Source: a virus
Length of the DNA: 45,689 nt
Virus record (IMG/VR): IMGVR_UViG_3300025598_000062
Location: 1-45,689 of that record
Reading direction: 5' to 3' (one strand)
The notes under the pieces are model-generated. The model was not told where the DNA came from. It saw nothing but the letters and a program-made list of their open reading frames with translations, and searched no databases. Made by a program: the position numbers and the translations under genes. Each line of letters begins with the position of its first letter. The first letter of the stretch is position 1. This document shows positions 29,641 to 38,661 of the stretch, piece after piece.

Positions 29641-29663
29641 GGTTTGTGCCTACAATATGCGCC

Positions 29664-30113
29664 ATGCCAGATACAACGCCAACACTTGCTGGGTTTACGA
29701 CTTGGGTTTATGCCGTGATGGGCATTCCCCTTGCGGCGCTTCCTAATAATGACCCCGGCATCGCTACGGCATATGATTTTGCTATTGAGATGATTCCACC
29801 TTGGATGTCCAATCTCAGCCCTGTTATCTATACAGCAACCGTATATAACTGGGGCGGCAGCCAGCTCTTGCAGTGGCAACAAGACCAATCTGGTCAAACT
29901 TATTTTGCTACCGCACGGCAAGCCTATGGCATCAATAACTTTGTTGCTGGCGTAGTATCCTCTGCCTCTGATTCAAGCACCAGCGAATCGTTGCAAATCG
30001 GTGATGGCTTATCTAACTTGGATTTGGTCAGCCTTCAGCGTATCAAAGACCCTTATGGTCGCCAAGCGATTGCATATTTGCAGCAACTTGGCACGGTTTG
30101 GGGGCTTACTTGA
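29664..30113 (+). CDS. Head-tail connector-region protein (149 aa)
   Basis: The start is placed at ATG 29664 (MPDTTPTLAGFTTWVYAVMG); an upstream in-frame start would lie between the terminator and a TACAAT box. Segments AIEMIPPWMSNLSPVIYTAT, VYNWGGSQLLQWQQDQSGQT and DPYGRQAIAYLQQLGTVWGL are strongly patterned, as in a conserved structural family at this position. It probably belongs to the neck or adaptor; the exact role is unknown. Confidence 0.72.
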   Translation: MPDTTPTLAGFTTWVYAVMGIPLAALPNNDPGIATAYDFAIEMIPPWMSNLSPVIYTATVYNWGGSQLLQWQQDQSGQTYFATARQAYGINNFVAGVVSSASDSSTSESLQIGDGLSNLDLVSLQRIKDPYGRQAIAYLQQLGTVWGLT

Positions 30114-30520
30114 AAATCCACCTTGGCGTTATCGATGTGCCAGAACCCAATGGGGTATCGTCATTTGATGTTGCCAACATTTTGGAAGATAAATATGGGT
30201 TATTTAGCAACTTTGTTGAATACGGTCTTGACGATCTGGACAAAATTCTGGCAAAAAGTGCAGACGATGCCTTGGCTAGCCTCATGGCAGGTGCGCCCAA
30301 TGTTGACCCGTTTGCGGACGCAATGCAAGACATTGAGCACTTATTTAAAGAAGATTACCTCTCGCAACAAGGCGTAGAGCGTATTGGTATTAAAGGCGTA
30401 CCTACTAAAGCTGCGCTAGAGGGCATGAGCCTTCGATTCAAACAGAAAAAAGGACCACGCCGCCCTTCTTTTATTGATTCCGGCGTTTTGCAATCCAGCT
30501 TCAAGGCTTGGACTGAATAA
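30110..30520 (+). CDS. Tail-completion/neck-like protein
   Basis: I prefer the TTG at 30110 (LKIHLGVIDVPEPNGVSSFD), overlapping the previous stop; a TTG at 30098 is also in frame and no ATG is available. It gives about 136 residues. The C-terminal LRFKQKKGPRRPSFIDSGVL and SSFKAWTE resemble tail-completion or virion-morphogenesis proteins. Position between adaptor and sheath genes supports this. Confidence 0.65.
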   Translation: MKIHLGVIDVPEPNGVSSFDVANILEDKYGLFSNFVEYGLDDLDKILAKSADDALASLMAGAPNVDPFADAMQDIEHLFKEDYLSQQGVERIGIKGVPTKAALEGMSLRFKQKKGPRRPSFIDSGVLQSSFKAWTE

Positions 30521-31527
30521 TGGCAACAGTATCCGAAACCACTGGTGCACCGCAAGAGCTGGCTTCGGGCTTACAGCTTGGCACGACCACAATCAGCGCC
30601 AATCAAACGCTGACTTTTGTGCTTTACAAAAGACTGGTTCTGCCAATTGACGGTTATGTGTTTTGGGTCAATGCTAAATCTCTTGCCAAGAAGTCAGCGC
30701 AATACGATCTTTCTTCGTTTGACACCACCCCATTGAATGCGCCAACCCCCAAAGGGATAGCGCCTCAAACCTTCAACCAACTTGGCAGCTTGCATTATTC
30801 GCAAGAAATATACCAAGAAGAAGACAGCACTTATACAAAGCAATCGGCTCTGTTCACTTCGCTGAATCAGGTAACGCAATTTGCCGCTCTAGCGCCAAGT
30901 GAGATGTATATCACCACTTTGCCAAACGGAACATTGATTGCTTTCAATGGGCAGTCTGGCCGTTATACGCAAGCTGGTCTTTGGCATTACAACGGCAGAG
31001 CTTTGTATAGCACCGAATTTACTCAGGTCATACAAAGTCCGCAGCAAATCAATCCACAGCTGCAAATCGTCAGCAATAGCTTGCCAATCTGGTTATCCAT
31101 GAGCAGCAGCAACTTGCCCATTTATCCGAGCTTCTTGTCTGCGCTTAACATTTACCCGCCTTATGTAACCGTAGACATTACGGAGACTTCGGCGATTGGA
31201 CAATCGCCGTTTTATGGCCCATCGTCAAGCCAAAGTCAATTGGTGTCCGAGAAAGTCAAATTTACTTTTTACGGCACAAACAATGATGCGGTGCTGGACT
31301 TCCAGACAATGCTATTGAACAACTCATTGCCCGATGATTCGGCTTACGGCATCCAAAACATGCCTGTGCCAATTGACGATAAAAAAGTTCAATCAGAGTT
31401 CCAAATCATTGCTCAGAAAAAGACGATGATTTTGCAGGTCAATTACTATCAAGCAAGATCAAGAAACATTGCTCGACAGCTAATTGAACATGCAGGAATC
31501 ACTATTACGCCGGAGTCTTTGACATAA
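30520..31527 (+). CDS. Structural protein of unknown role (335 aa)
   Basis: The product is 335 residues: SANQTLTFVLYKRLVLPIDG, YVFWVNAKSLAKK, LGSLHYSQEIYQEEDSTYTK, GTLIAFNGQSGRYTQAGLWH. It is beta-rich with regular strands. The same layout occurs in myovirus genomes just before the sheath. No fold can be named with confidence; a neck or tail-terminator component is likely from position. Its start overlaps the previous stop by one base. Confidence 0.72.
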   Translation: MATVSETTGAPQELASGLQLGTTTISANQTLTFVLYKRLVLPIDGYVFWVNAKSLAKKSAQYDLSSFDTTPLNAPTPKGIAPQTFNQLGSLHYSQEIYQEEDSTYTKQSALFTSLNQVTQFAALAPSEMYITTLPNGTLIAFNGQSGRYTQAGLWHYNGRALYSTEFTQVIQSPQQINPQLQIVSNSLPIWLSMSSSNLPIYPSFLSALNIYPPYVTVDITETSAIGQSPFYGPSSSQSQLVSEKVKFTFYGTNNDAVLDFQTMLLNNSLPDDSAYGIQNMPVPIDDKKVQSEFQIIAQKKTMILQVNYYQARSRNIARQLIEHAGITITPESLT

Positions 31528-31578
31528 GCGTAATAAGCCCTAAAATCCCTATACCTAACCCTCAACTGGAGTTCAATC

Positions 31579-31947
31579 ATGTCCCAAGGCCCACTCGCAG
31601 CAACAGTAGCCGTTTATAACAACGGCACAGCTTCCGTTCAAAAACCCGCACAACTTGACGTTGCAAGCAATCTGATCGTTGGTAAAGGTCTGAAGACCGC
31701 CAAGAATCTGAGCGCCAGCACTGTGGTTAAAGCTACCGCTGGCCGTGTTGCCCGTGTGAGCGTAATTGTTGCTGGTAGCGGCGCTGGCACTATCAATGAT
31801 GTTGCCACTACTGGCGGCGCAGCTACTGCCAACGAAATCGCCTCTATTCCTAACACTCTCGGCGTTTACGACATTGATATGCCCTGCACTACCGGCATCG
31901 TGTTTGTGCCCGGCTCTGGCATGACAGCTGTCGTGTCTTACTCGTAA
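31579..31947 (+). CDS. Small beta-rich virion protein (122 aa)
   Basis: The product is NLIVGKGLKTAKNLSASTVV, KATAGRVARVSVIVAGSGAG and a C-terminal PNTLGVYDIDMPCTTGIVF. The regular strands suggest a small jelly-roll or decoration-like protein. It resembles the protein at 4021 in composition but not in detailed sequence. Ribosome site AACTGGAGTTCAATC. Role unknown; probably in the particle. Confidence 0.65.
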   Translation: MSQGPLAATVAVYNNGTASVQKPAQLDVASNLIVGKGLKTAKNLSASTVVKATAGRVARVSVIVAGSGAGTINDVATTGGAATANEIASIPNTLGVYDIDMPCTTGIVFVPGSGMTAVVSYS

Positions 31948-31966
31948 TTTTTACTAGGGGGCTTTC

Positions 31967-33262
31967 ATGCCAAATATCGTCACTGTATCGGTGAGCCAAC
32001 AGGTGGCATCTGCCCCTTCAACTCTCCAACGAACTGGCGCTTTGATTTCTCAAGGCGCTACTACGTTATCCGTAGATGGAACGCAATTACTGACGCAAGC
32101 CAGTGATTTGGCTACCATCATCAAAACTCCAATCGCAATTACTGGTTTAAGCTGGAGCGGCGGCACTGTTACTGTTACCACTGCTTCTGCTCACACTATT
32201 CCTGCCGGTGACACTGTGCTTGGCGTGATTGCTGGCGCTTCGCCAACAAACTACGATGGCACTTTTGCTTGCACTTATGTAAGCCCTACTTCGTTTACAT
32301 ATCCTCTGGCATCAAACCCTGGCACTGAAACAACTCTGGGCACGTTTGAACTTTATTCTGTGGCCGAATTGCAAGCAATGGTTAACACCTTCTTTGCTCA
32401 AGGTTCAAGCCAAAGCGTGTATGTGCTTGAGTTGGGCACTGGTACTGCTGCTCAAGGCGTTACAGCTTTGACCAGCTATTTAACCAACCCCACCATTAAG
32501 TTTTACTCTTACTTGTTTCCCAAAGTTTGGGATGTCGAATCGACCGCTGCCAACTTGGTTAGTCAATATGATTCAACTACGGCTCAAACGTATTTCTTTG
32601 TTACTACTACAACTTCGACTTATACGAGTTGGACTAACAAGAAAAGCGTGTTTGCAATGTTGCAAAGTCCTAGCGCACCTTCTACGGAATTTAGCGCAGC
32701 GGCTGTGTTTCATGCCACTTTGTCCTATAACCCTAGCTCCTCCAATTTGGCATCGCCCTTGGCGTTTACCTACTTGTATGGTGTAACTCCTTATGTTTTG
32801 AGCAATGCAGTTCAAACCACCATGAAAACTAATGGTGTGAACTGGGTTTCTACTGGCGCACAAGGCGGCATTAACCTTGAGTTGGTTGTTTGGGGCACGA
32901 CAATGGATTTGAATCCTTGGAATTATTGGTATTCCGTGGATTGGATTTCCATCAATGTGGCTCTCTATTTGTCTGGCGCAGTTATCAATGGCTCTAACAA
33001 TCCGACCAACCCCCTGTATTACAACCAAGCCGGTATCAACACGTTGCAGAAAGTGGCTCAAGCCACCGTCAACAACGGTATCAGTTTTGGCTTGATTTTG
33101 TCGCCCGCTACTGTGAATGCTGTTCCTTTTAGCACTTATGTGCAGCAAAACCCAAGCGACTACTCAACCGGAACATACAACGGTTTGTCTTGCACTTTTG
33201 TTCCGTTGCGTGGGTTCGAGTCGATCACGATTTACCTTACCGCCTCGAACATTCCCACCTAA
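31967..33262 (+). CDS. Tail sheath protein
   Basis: The product is 431 residues. The N-terminal region starts PNIVTVSVSQQVASAPSTLQ and contains an inserted beta-sandwich-like section (GLSWSGGTVTVTTASAHTIP). The C-terminal half has the sheath-like NGVNWVSTGAQGGINLELVV, WGTTMDLNPWNYWYSVDWIS and LRGFESITIYLTASN. This matches sheath subunits of Mu-like contractile tails. The following tube gene confirms the assignment. Confidence 0.85.
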   Translation: MPNIVTVSVSQQVASAPSTLQRTGALISQGATTLSVDGTQLLTQASDLATIIKTPIAITGLSWSGGTVTVTTASAHTIPAGDTVLGVIAGASPTNYDGTFACTYVSPTSFTYPLASNPGTETTLGTFELYSVAELQAMVNTFFAQGSSQSVYVLELGTGTAAQGVTALTSYLTNPTIKFYSYLFPKVWDVESTAANLVSQYDSTTAQTYFFVTTTTSTYTSWTNKKSVFAMLQSPSAPSTEFSAAAVFHATLSYNPSSSNLASPLAFTYLYGVTPYVLSNAVQTTMKTNGVNWVSTGAQGGINLELVVWGTTMDLNPWNYWYSVDWISINVALYLSGAVINGSNNPTNPLYYNQAGINTLQKVAQATVNNGISFGLILSPATVNAVPFSTYVQQNPSDYSTGTYNGLSCTFVPLRGFESITIYLTASNIPT

Positions 33263-33274
33263 GGAGAAGAATAA

Positions 33275-33721
33275 ATGGCTTCAAATCCTCAAATCTTTCA
33301 AGGCACACTCAACCGGCTCCGTGGGTCGGTGGTGTTTGCCGATTACCCACAGCTGCAAGTCACTTCGTCCTATTTGGCAAAAGAAGCTATTTCCATCGCA
33401 TTCGATGGTGATACCTCTTTGTTGATTGGCACATTGACCGGCGCTGTGACTTCGCCCGAACCCTACACCTACGGCACTGTGACCATTCACTTGCTGCGGA
33501 CGCAGATTCTGGCAGACCTGTTCAAGCAACAAATTGAAACCGATACCACTATGGGTTCTGTGAACATCATTGGTGATTCGGCCACTTTGAGCAACTTCCA
33601 ACTTGAGAACTGTATTCTCATGTCGTTGCAAGAAATTACGTTTGATGGCAATCAGGCTGGTCTGATTGTCCGTCTGCGTGGTGTCTACAACATCAATGCT
33701 ACTTTGTTTGCTGCCGCTTAA
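33275..33721 (+). CDS. Tail tube protein (DUF3277-like)
   Basis: The product is 148 residues: LRGSVVFADYPQLQVTSSYL, AKEAISIAFDGDTSLLIGTL, TYGTVTIHLLRTQILADLFK. The compact beta fold with a helix matches tube subunits encoded directly after the sheath. AAGGAGAAGAATAA supplies a strong ribosome site. A terminator follows, as expected for a highly expressed protein. Confidence 0.87.
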   Translation: MASNPQIFQGTLNRLRGSVVFADYPQLQVTSSYLAKEAISIAFDGDTSLLIGTLTGAVTSPEPYTYGTVTIHLLRTQILADLFKQQIETDTTMGSVNIIGDSATLSNFQLENCILMSLQEITFDGNQAGLIVRLRGVYNINATLFAAA

Positions 33722-33743
33722 TATCATTCAGCGGTAAACTATA

Positions 33744-33775
33744 AGCCTCAAGGGAATTCTCTCTTGGGGCTTTTT
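33744..33775 (+). terminator. Rho-independent terminator after the tube gene
   Basis: AGCCTCAAG (33744-33752) pairs with CTTGGGGCT (33763-33771; one G-T pair), followed by TTTTT. It separates the abundant sheath/tube genes from the chaperone and tape measure. Confidence 0.87.
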
Positions 33776-33792
33776 AACTGGAGTGATGCCCA

Positions 33793-34377
33793 ATGCGTAT
33801 CGACAAGAATTTAAACTTTACTTTTCCTATCGAAACGAGCAGCGGGGTGCTGCACGTTTACTCAATTCCAATTAGCCGGAACGTATTTGAACAATACTAT
33901 GCCGAGTTGGGTGCGGTGTTTACCAAATGCTTTGCTGGTGATGATGCCAAGCACATTGCCTTGACTGCACCGCAGCTTGCCTATCCAGCCCTAAAGAAAG
34001 CAAGCCTAGACGCTGGCACTTGGGATACACCAAGTGGTGTTAAAAATGGATTGGTGCAAGAGATAATCCGATTGACTTCTGTGGCCTATGTGACCGACAA
34101 AGGATGGGAAACCATCCCTATGGATATTGCCCTCAAACGCAACCTACTGGATGAAGACGCCGAAGCGGAGGTGTTAAGTAACCTAGTTTTCACCTGTGCC
34201 ATTTCCAAGGTGGCTCCCAAAGCTCTAGCGGGGACATTTTTGGAAATGGCTTCTTCCCTGCGAAGCTGGCAATTTACGTCCTCGGCCTTTACGGAATATC
34301 TAAATTCTTTGAAGACATCGACAGAAATAGAACCTACGAAGAAGAAAACATCACGGGTTGTTTCCTCTCCTACCTAG
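33793..34377 (+). CDS. Tail assembly chaperone, zero-frame product
   Basis: The product is 194 residues: LNFTFPIETSSGVLHVYSIP, SRNVFEQYYAELGAVFTKCF, IRLTSVAYVTDKGWETIPMD. Its position between the tube and tape-measure genes is that of the lambda G / P2 E-type chaperone. The zero-frame end (KTSTEIEPTKKKTSRVVSSP) looks like a non-conserved tail, while the -1 frame stays open past it, suggesting programmed frameshifting. Confidence 0.82.
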   Translation: MRIDKNLNFTFPIETSSGVLHVYSIPISRNVFEQYYAELGAVFTKCFAGDDAKHIALTAPQLAYPALKKASLDAGTWDTPSGVKNGLVQEIIRLTSVAYVTDKGWETIPMDIALKRNLLDEDAEAEVLSNLVFTCAISKVAPKALAGTFLEMASSLRSWQFTSSAFTEYLNSLKTSTEIEPTKKKTSRVVSSPT

Positions 34378-34490
34378 CAGGTGCGGGGTTCGGGGCGCTG
34401 ATGAAGGAACATGAAGGGCCATACAAAGACTCTCAAGAATTCAAGCAGCGCCATATACTGATGGCTTTGCGTTCGGGTCGCTTTTTTTAG
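34182..34490 (+). CDS. Tail assembly chaperone, -1 frame extension
   Basis: The frame one base back is open from 34182 to the TAG at 34490 and has no good start of its own. From about 34263 it reads KLAIYVLGLYGISKFFEDID, RNRTYEEENITGCFLSYLAG and HILMALRSGRFF, clearly protein-like. This is the usual second half of a frameshifted tail chaperone (GT type). A possible slip site is CATTTTTGG near 34235-34243, where the zero frame reads TTT TTG; it is not a perfect X-XXY-YYZ heptamer. Product boundaries are therefore approximate. Confidence 0.72.
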   Translation, partial: PSFHLCHFQGGSQSSSGDIFGNGFFPAKLAIYVLGLYGISKFFEDIDRNRTYEEENITGCFLSYLAGAGFGALMKEHEGPYKDSQEFKQRHILMALRSGRFF

Positions 34491-34512
34491 TCAAAGGTGA
34501 GAGAATCACGAC

Positions 34513-36195
34513 ATGGCAACAGCAAAATCAGTCCTAACGATAGACGTTGAAGACGCTAGTTTTAAGCGTTTTGCTGAATCGTTCAAAAAATTCCAAGACA
34601 GCGTTAGCGCCGCCACCAAGGGTGTCAAAGACTTGGGCAGCGAGGGCGCTAAATCTGCACAAAAAGCCAATGTCGCTTGGGAGAAATTCACCAAGGCAAT
34701 GAAGGACTTGAAGAATAATCTTCACGACAATATCGAAGCCATGAAAGAAATGGCTAGGTGGTCGGGTCAAGTTGCCAGCAATTTCACCAACATTGCTTTC
34801 AACGCAGCCAAATGGGTTGCTTTTGGCGCTATTGGCGGTGGTTTTGGATTGGGGGCTTTTGCTGAATCAGTAAGCAGCCGAAGAAAAGAAGCACAAGGTC
34901 TTAACGTCACTACCGGCGAACTAAGAGCCGCTGAAGTCAGCTTCAACCGTTATTTTGATACCAAAGCAGTATTGAATAGCTTGGCTAATCTGGCCACCGA
35001 CAGAAGCAAGGCATACGCTTTTGCTCAGTTTGGATTAACGGGTTATGGCAAGTCTCCGGCAGACCTGCTACCTCAGCTGCTGCCTAAAATCATCGCTGAA
35101 TTCCAAAAACGTGGCGCAAATCAAGCTGCTTATCAATCTTTGAACCTGCAAGAGTTTGGATTGTCGCCAAATGACATGCGTGTTCTTTTGAAGGATTCGG
35201 GCAAAGAGCTTAACGAGGCAATGAAAAAGTTTGCCCAAAACATCGTTAAGTACACGACCTTAGACCAAGAAGATAAAGTAATTCAAGACTTTATGGTCGC
35301 TTTGCACGATGCCGGTCAGGTCATTGAAACGGCTCTTGTCAAGGGCTTGCAGCCCATTATGTTACGTTTGCCAGCTTTGTCGGCAGCTGTGGCTGATTTC
35401 TTTAAAACGCTGCTCGAAAGCGATGAATTCAAAAAATGGATGGATGAACTGGCCGACAAGATCAGGGATTTCGCCAAATATTTATCGTCCACAGAATTTA
35501 AAGAAGACATACAAGCATTCCTAAATGGCGTCAAAAAGATTACCAACGCCATGCTTTGGATTGCAGACCATGTTCCGACCAAAGAAAACTTAAGCCGTAA
35601 AGACATAGAGGTTTCGCCTTGGCTCGATTGGTTCATAAAAAAGAACAATCAGCTTTGGGGCGCTGACGAAACCAAACCCGATAAAAACGAACCTGCCGCA
35701 AAGAAAGTCTCTTTCAATGCAGACCAAAGCAGAAAAATAGAAACAGCTCTTGGCTTTTTCCAGCAGCAAGGTTTAACACGCAATCAAGCTATCGGGATTG
35801 TTGCCAATCTTCAGCGTGAAAGCGGCCTAAATCCTACCGCTCAAGGCGACCTTAACAAAAAGACCGGCGAATACGAAGCCTACGGTATCGCTCAATGGCA
35901 CAAAGACAGGCAAGAGGACTTTGCCAAAGCATTTGGTCATTCAATCAAGCAATCAACGATTGAAGAACAAATGAAGTTCGTGCTGTACGAGTTGCAAAAC
36001 AAAGAAATTAGATACGGAGAAATGCTCAAGAGTGCTGTATCGCCAACACAGGCAACAGCCGCTTATTTGGCCTCTGAACGTCCGCAAGATAGAACTGGTG
36101 AGCTTGCACAACGCAACGCTATTGCCATTTCCATCAACAACAATACTGGTGGCAGCGCAGTTGTTTCTGCCTCTCAACTTGGGACAGCGCAATGA
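34513..36195 (+). CDS. Tape measure protein with C-terminal tail lysozyme
   Basis: The product is 560 residues. The N-terminal part is helical (SFKRFAESFKKFQDSVSAAT, KVIQDFMVALHDAGQVIETA) with one hydrophobic glycine-rich stretch at about 95-118. The C-terminal ~130 residues match the phage tail lysozyme domain: AIGIVANLQRESGLNPTAQG with catalytic E436, then YGIAQWHKDRQEDFAKAFGH and STIEEQMKFVLYELQ. The tape sets tail length, here short; the lysozyme would open peptidoglycan during entry. Confidence 0.9.
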   Translation: MATAKSVLTIDVEDASFKRFAESFKKFQDSVSAATKGVKDLGSEGAKSAQKANVAWEKFTKAMKDLKNNLHDNIEAMKEMARWSGQVASNFTNIAFNAAKWVAFGAIGGGFGLGAFAESVSSRRKEAQGLNVTTGELRAAEVSFNRYFDTKAVLNSLANLATDRSKAYAFAQFGLTGYGKSPADLLPQLLPKIIAEFQKRGANQAAYQSLNLQEFGLSPNDMRVLLKDSGKELNEAMKKFAQNIVKYTTLDQEDKVIQDFMVALHDAGQVIETALVKGLQPIMLRLPALSAAVADFFKTLLESDEFKKWMDELADKIRDFAKYLSSTEFKEDIQAFLNGVKKITNAMLWIADHVPTKENLSRKDIEVSPWLDWFIKKNNQLWGADETKPDKNEPAAKKVSFNADQSRKIETALGFFQQQGLTRNQAIGIVANLQRESGLNPTAQGDLNKKTGEYEAYGIAQWHKDRQEDFAKAFGHSIKQSTIEEQMKFVLYELQNKEIRYGEMLKSAVSPTQATAAYLASERPQDRTGELAQRNAIAISINNNTGGSAVVSASQLGTAQ

Positions 36196-36809
36196 TCTCA
36201 TCTGGACTTGCACAATTTCAGCAAAACTACGAACTTTGCCCAATCTTTCTGATTAACGGCATAGCTCAAAGTGGCGGTCGTGCGCCCATTACTGACTACA
36301 CCCAAAATGGGAATACACCAGCTAACGCCAATGATTACTTTGCTCGGTTTCGGCCAATGCCCGGAAGCACATTGGAATCTTGGGGTGTCGCAGAATATCC
36401 GCTTGCCGCTTTGACTGTTGCAGCCAACGCTACGGTGCAACAGCCGCTCAACATCAGCCTCATGATGCAATGCCCAGCGCAGACTACTTTTGGAAATACT
36501 TATTCCAATAAGTTAAACATCATGACATCGCTGAAAAACACTTTGGACAACCACATCCTTCAAGGCGGGTGGTTTGAGGTGCATACTCCAGCTTATGTGT
36601 ATCAAGGATGCTTGCTTACATCGCTCAAAGACATTACTGGCTCTGACACCAAACAAGTCCAAAGCATTTATCAATGGGACTTTTATGTTCCATTGATTAC
36701 TCAAGCGCAGTCGCAAAGCATTCAAACATCGGCCATGTCTCGATGGACAAAGCAGTTGCCAGTTACTGGACAGCCAAACTACAACACCAGCGTGTATGCG
36801 CCTAGCTGA
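36192..36809 (+). CDS. Tail/baseplate-region protein (205 aa)
   Basis: The product is LCPIFLINGIAQSGGRAPIT, STLESWGVAEYPLAALTVAA, VQSIYQWDFYVPLITQAQSQ. It is beta-rich and follows the tape measure with an ATGA overlap. This is the place of the gp43/gpU-like proteins at the tail-baseplate junction in Mu-type phages. The specific role is inferred from order only. Confidence 0.7.
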   Translation: MISSGLAQFQQNYELCPIFLINGIAQSGGRAPITDYTQNGNTPANANDYFARFRPMPGSTLESWGVAEYPLAALTVAANATVQQPLNISLMMQCPAQTTFGNTYSNKLNIMTSLKNTLDNHILQGGWFEVHTPAYVYQGCLLTSLKDITGSDTKQVQSIYQWDFYVPLITQAQSQSIQTSAMSRWTKQLPVTGQPNYNTSVYAPS

Positions 36810-36811
36810 AC

Positions 36812-37078
36812 ATGACGACTTACATTAAATTCCAACCCTCTAACACAGCAAATTTTCAATTCAACGCCGTGTTGGATGGTGTCACCTATGCTTTAACGGT
36901 GAACTGGAATTTGTTTGGTCAAAGATACTATTTGTATTGCACCGATTTGGTGGGTAACGTCAAATTCAATGTTCCGTTTATTGCATCTCCTGTTGGCTAT
37001 GACATCAATTTGGCCGCAGGATACTTTAAAACACCAATTATTTATCGAGCCAGCACCCAGTTTATTGAGGTGGGCTAA
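36812..37078 (+). CDS. Baseplate plug-like small protein (Pam3 gp18 type)
   Basis: The product is 88 residues: TANFQFNAVLDGVTYALTVN, WNLFGQRYYLYCTDLVGNVK, IASPVGYDINLAAGYFKTP. The two-layer beta pattern resembles the small plug protein in cyanophage Pam3-type baseplates. It sits between the tape-measure region and the hub gene, as expected. Family assignment is moderate. Confidence 0.65.
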   Translation: MTTYIKFQPSNTANFQFNAVLDGVTYALTVNWNLFGQRYYLYCTDLVGNVKFNVPFIASPVGYDINLAAGYFKTPIIYRASTQFIEVG

Positions 37079-38067
37079 TGCGGTATTACGACTTAAAAAT
37101 TGTCGATATAAACCCTGATGGTTCAGGTTCGGGCAAAGTTCTTCAGCAATACACCAGCACTGTTGATGGAACCGTCAACGGCATAAACAACGGCGCTGCG
37201 CTCAAGATTGAGTTCGACATACCTGTTGCTTCCTACAATTCACCTATGGGCGGCACATACATAAAAGTATGGGGCGTTAACTTTTCTGACATTTCGGCCA
37301 CCAAGAATTGGACAAATAAACAGATTCAATTTTCGGCTGGATTGAACAAAGGCCTACCCCTTGCAAACGCAAGCCAAGCAGGTTTGATGTTTGTGGGCAG
37401 CGTCCTGCAAGCGTTTGGCAATTGGCAGGGAACGCAACTTAGCCTAGATATTCTGGTTTACGCTGGTGGCGGCACACCTAATGCGCCGTTGAACTTAAGC
37501 TGGAATTGGATTAAGGGACAAACAATGGAGGCCGCACTTAACCAAGTGCTGACCCTTGTTTTTAAGAAATCGCCAACAATCAACATTAGCCCTGATCTTG
37601 TTTTTACCGAAAACCAACCAGGGTTTTACATAGACTTAAATTCTTTGGGTAAGTACGTTTACGCTCAGTCGCTCAAAATTATCAACAATCCGTCCTACAA
37701 CGGTGTCCAGATAGTCAATAACCAAGGCAACATTGCTGTTTTTGACAACACCAAAAACGTAAACGAAGCCACGCAAATAGATTTGAACGACTTTGTATCT
37801 CAACCAACTTGGATACAACAAAACGAAATTCAAATGGATTTGGTTTTAAGGGCTGACTTACAGGTGGGCGACTTCCTTACTTTGCCTCCCTATACAAACC
37901 CAATCAATACGGCTCAAAGTTACTCCATCTACCGCAACGATTCGGCTTTTGATAGCACCACATCTTTGCAAATTCAACGCATCAGGCATCTTGGCAACTC
38001 ACGCCAGCTTGACGGAAATAGTTGGAAAACGGTGGTCAATTGCACTTACATAAGTACGGGGTCATAA
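37078..38067 (+). CDS. Baseplate hub protein (gpD/gp44-like)
   Basis: The product is 329 residues. An N-terminal beta domain (LKIEFDIPVASYNSPMGGTY) is followed by a helix-rich segment (KGQTMEAALNQVLTLVFKKS) and a C-terminal beta domain (LRADLQVGDFLTLPPY). This is the arrangement of Mu gp44/P2 gpD hub proteins. It is directly followed by the spike gene, supporting the hub role. Its first base is the last base of the previous stop. Confidence 0.78.
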   Translation: MRYYDLKIVDINPDGSGSGKVLQQYTSTVDGTVNGINNGAALKIEFDIPVASYNSPMGGTYIKVWGVNFSDISATKNWTNKQIQFSAGLNKGLPLANASQAGLMFVGSVLQAFGNWQGTQLSLDILVYAGGGTPNAPLNLSWNWIKGQTMEAALNQVLTLVFKKSPTINISPDLVFTENQPGFYIDLNSLGKYVYAQSLKIINNPSYNGVQIVNNQGNIAVFDNTKNVNEATQIDLNDFVSQPTWIQQNEIQMDLVLRADLQVGDFLTLPPYTNPINTAQSYSIYRNDSAFDSTTSLQIQRIRHLGNSRQLDGNSWKTVVNCTYISTGS

Positions 38068-38661
38068 ATGTCAGGCAACGTAACAAAAACCCCATTTGGT
38101 CAAACAATCAATGCGTTTACGCAAAGAACGATTGACGAAAACTACAACATCCAAGGGCAAAGTCTGCCTTGCTCAGTTGTTGCCGTAGATAAAAACATTG
38201 TCACTGTCAACTTTGAGGTAGTGCAAAACAGCGGGTTCACTATTCCGCAAGTTACCATGCCCATAGCCGAAAGTTTGTATGCACAGATGCCGGTTCAAGT
38301 AGGCGACAAAGGTGTGGCTGTATCAGCTTCAGTCCGTCTGGGGGGCATTAGCGGCCTCGGGACAGGTCAAGCACCATTGACACCGCCAAGCAATTTAGGC
38401 GCATTGTTTTTCGTTCCAATTAGCAATTCTGAATGGACTGTTGACGATACGACTGCCTACCGGCTGCGCTCGGCAAACGGCAATGCAAAAGTGACAATAG
38501 GCAATTCATTGATTACGCTGTCTCTTGGCGGCACTTCAATCACCCTAGACGGAACAAACGTAAACATTAACGGAACTTTAATTATTAACGGAAAAGCCTA
38601 CCTTGCACACAAACATAGCGGTGTTAAGGCTGGTTCTGACGTTAGTGGAGGTGTAGCATGA
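38068..38661 (+). CDS. Baseplate central spike protein (gp45/gpV-like)
   Basis: The product is 197 residues. An OB-like domain (LPCSVVAVDKNIVTVNFEVV) is followed by a repetitive beta-helix (VTIGNSLITLSLGGTSITLD, GTNVNINGTLIINGKAY). The tip has the H-x-H iron-binding motif AHKHSGV (H181, H183). These are the features of membrane-piercing spikes of contractile tails. The next gene overlaps its stop by ATGA. Confidence 0.9.
   Translation: MSGNVTKTPFGQTINAFTQRTIDENYNIQGQSLPCSVVAVDKNIVTVNFEVVQNSGFTIPQVTMPIAESLYAQMPVQVGDKGVAVSASVRLGGISGLGTGQAPLTPPSNLGALFFVPISNSEWTVDDTTAYRLRSANGNAKVTIGNSLITLSLGGTSITLDGTNVNINGTLIINGKAYLAHKHSGVKAGSDVSGGVA

Noticed and set aside
29641-29663. TACAAT box as a promoter for the connector operon
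   Set aside because: No acceptable -35 at normal spacing, and it sits only seven bases from the start codon; too weak to list.
32573-33148. Long minus-strand ORF antisense to the sheath gene
   Set aside because: Opposite to a well-identified gene, no ribosome site, no domain.
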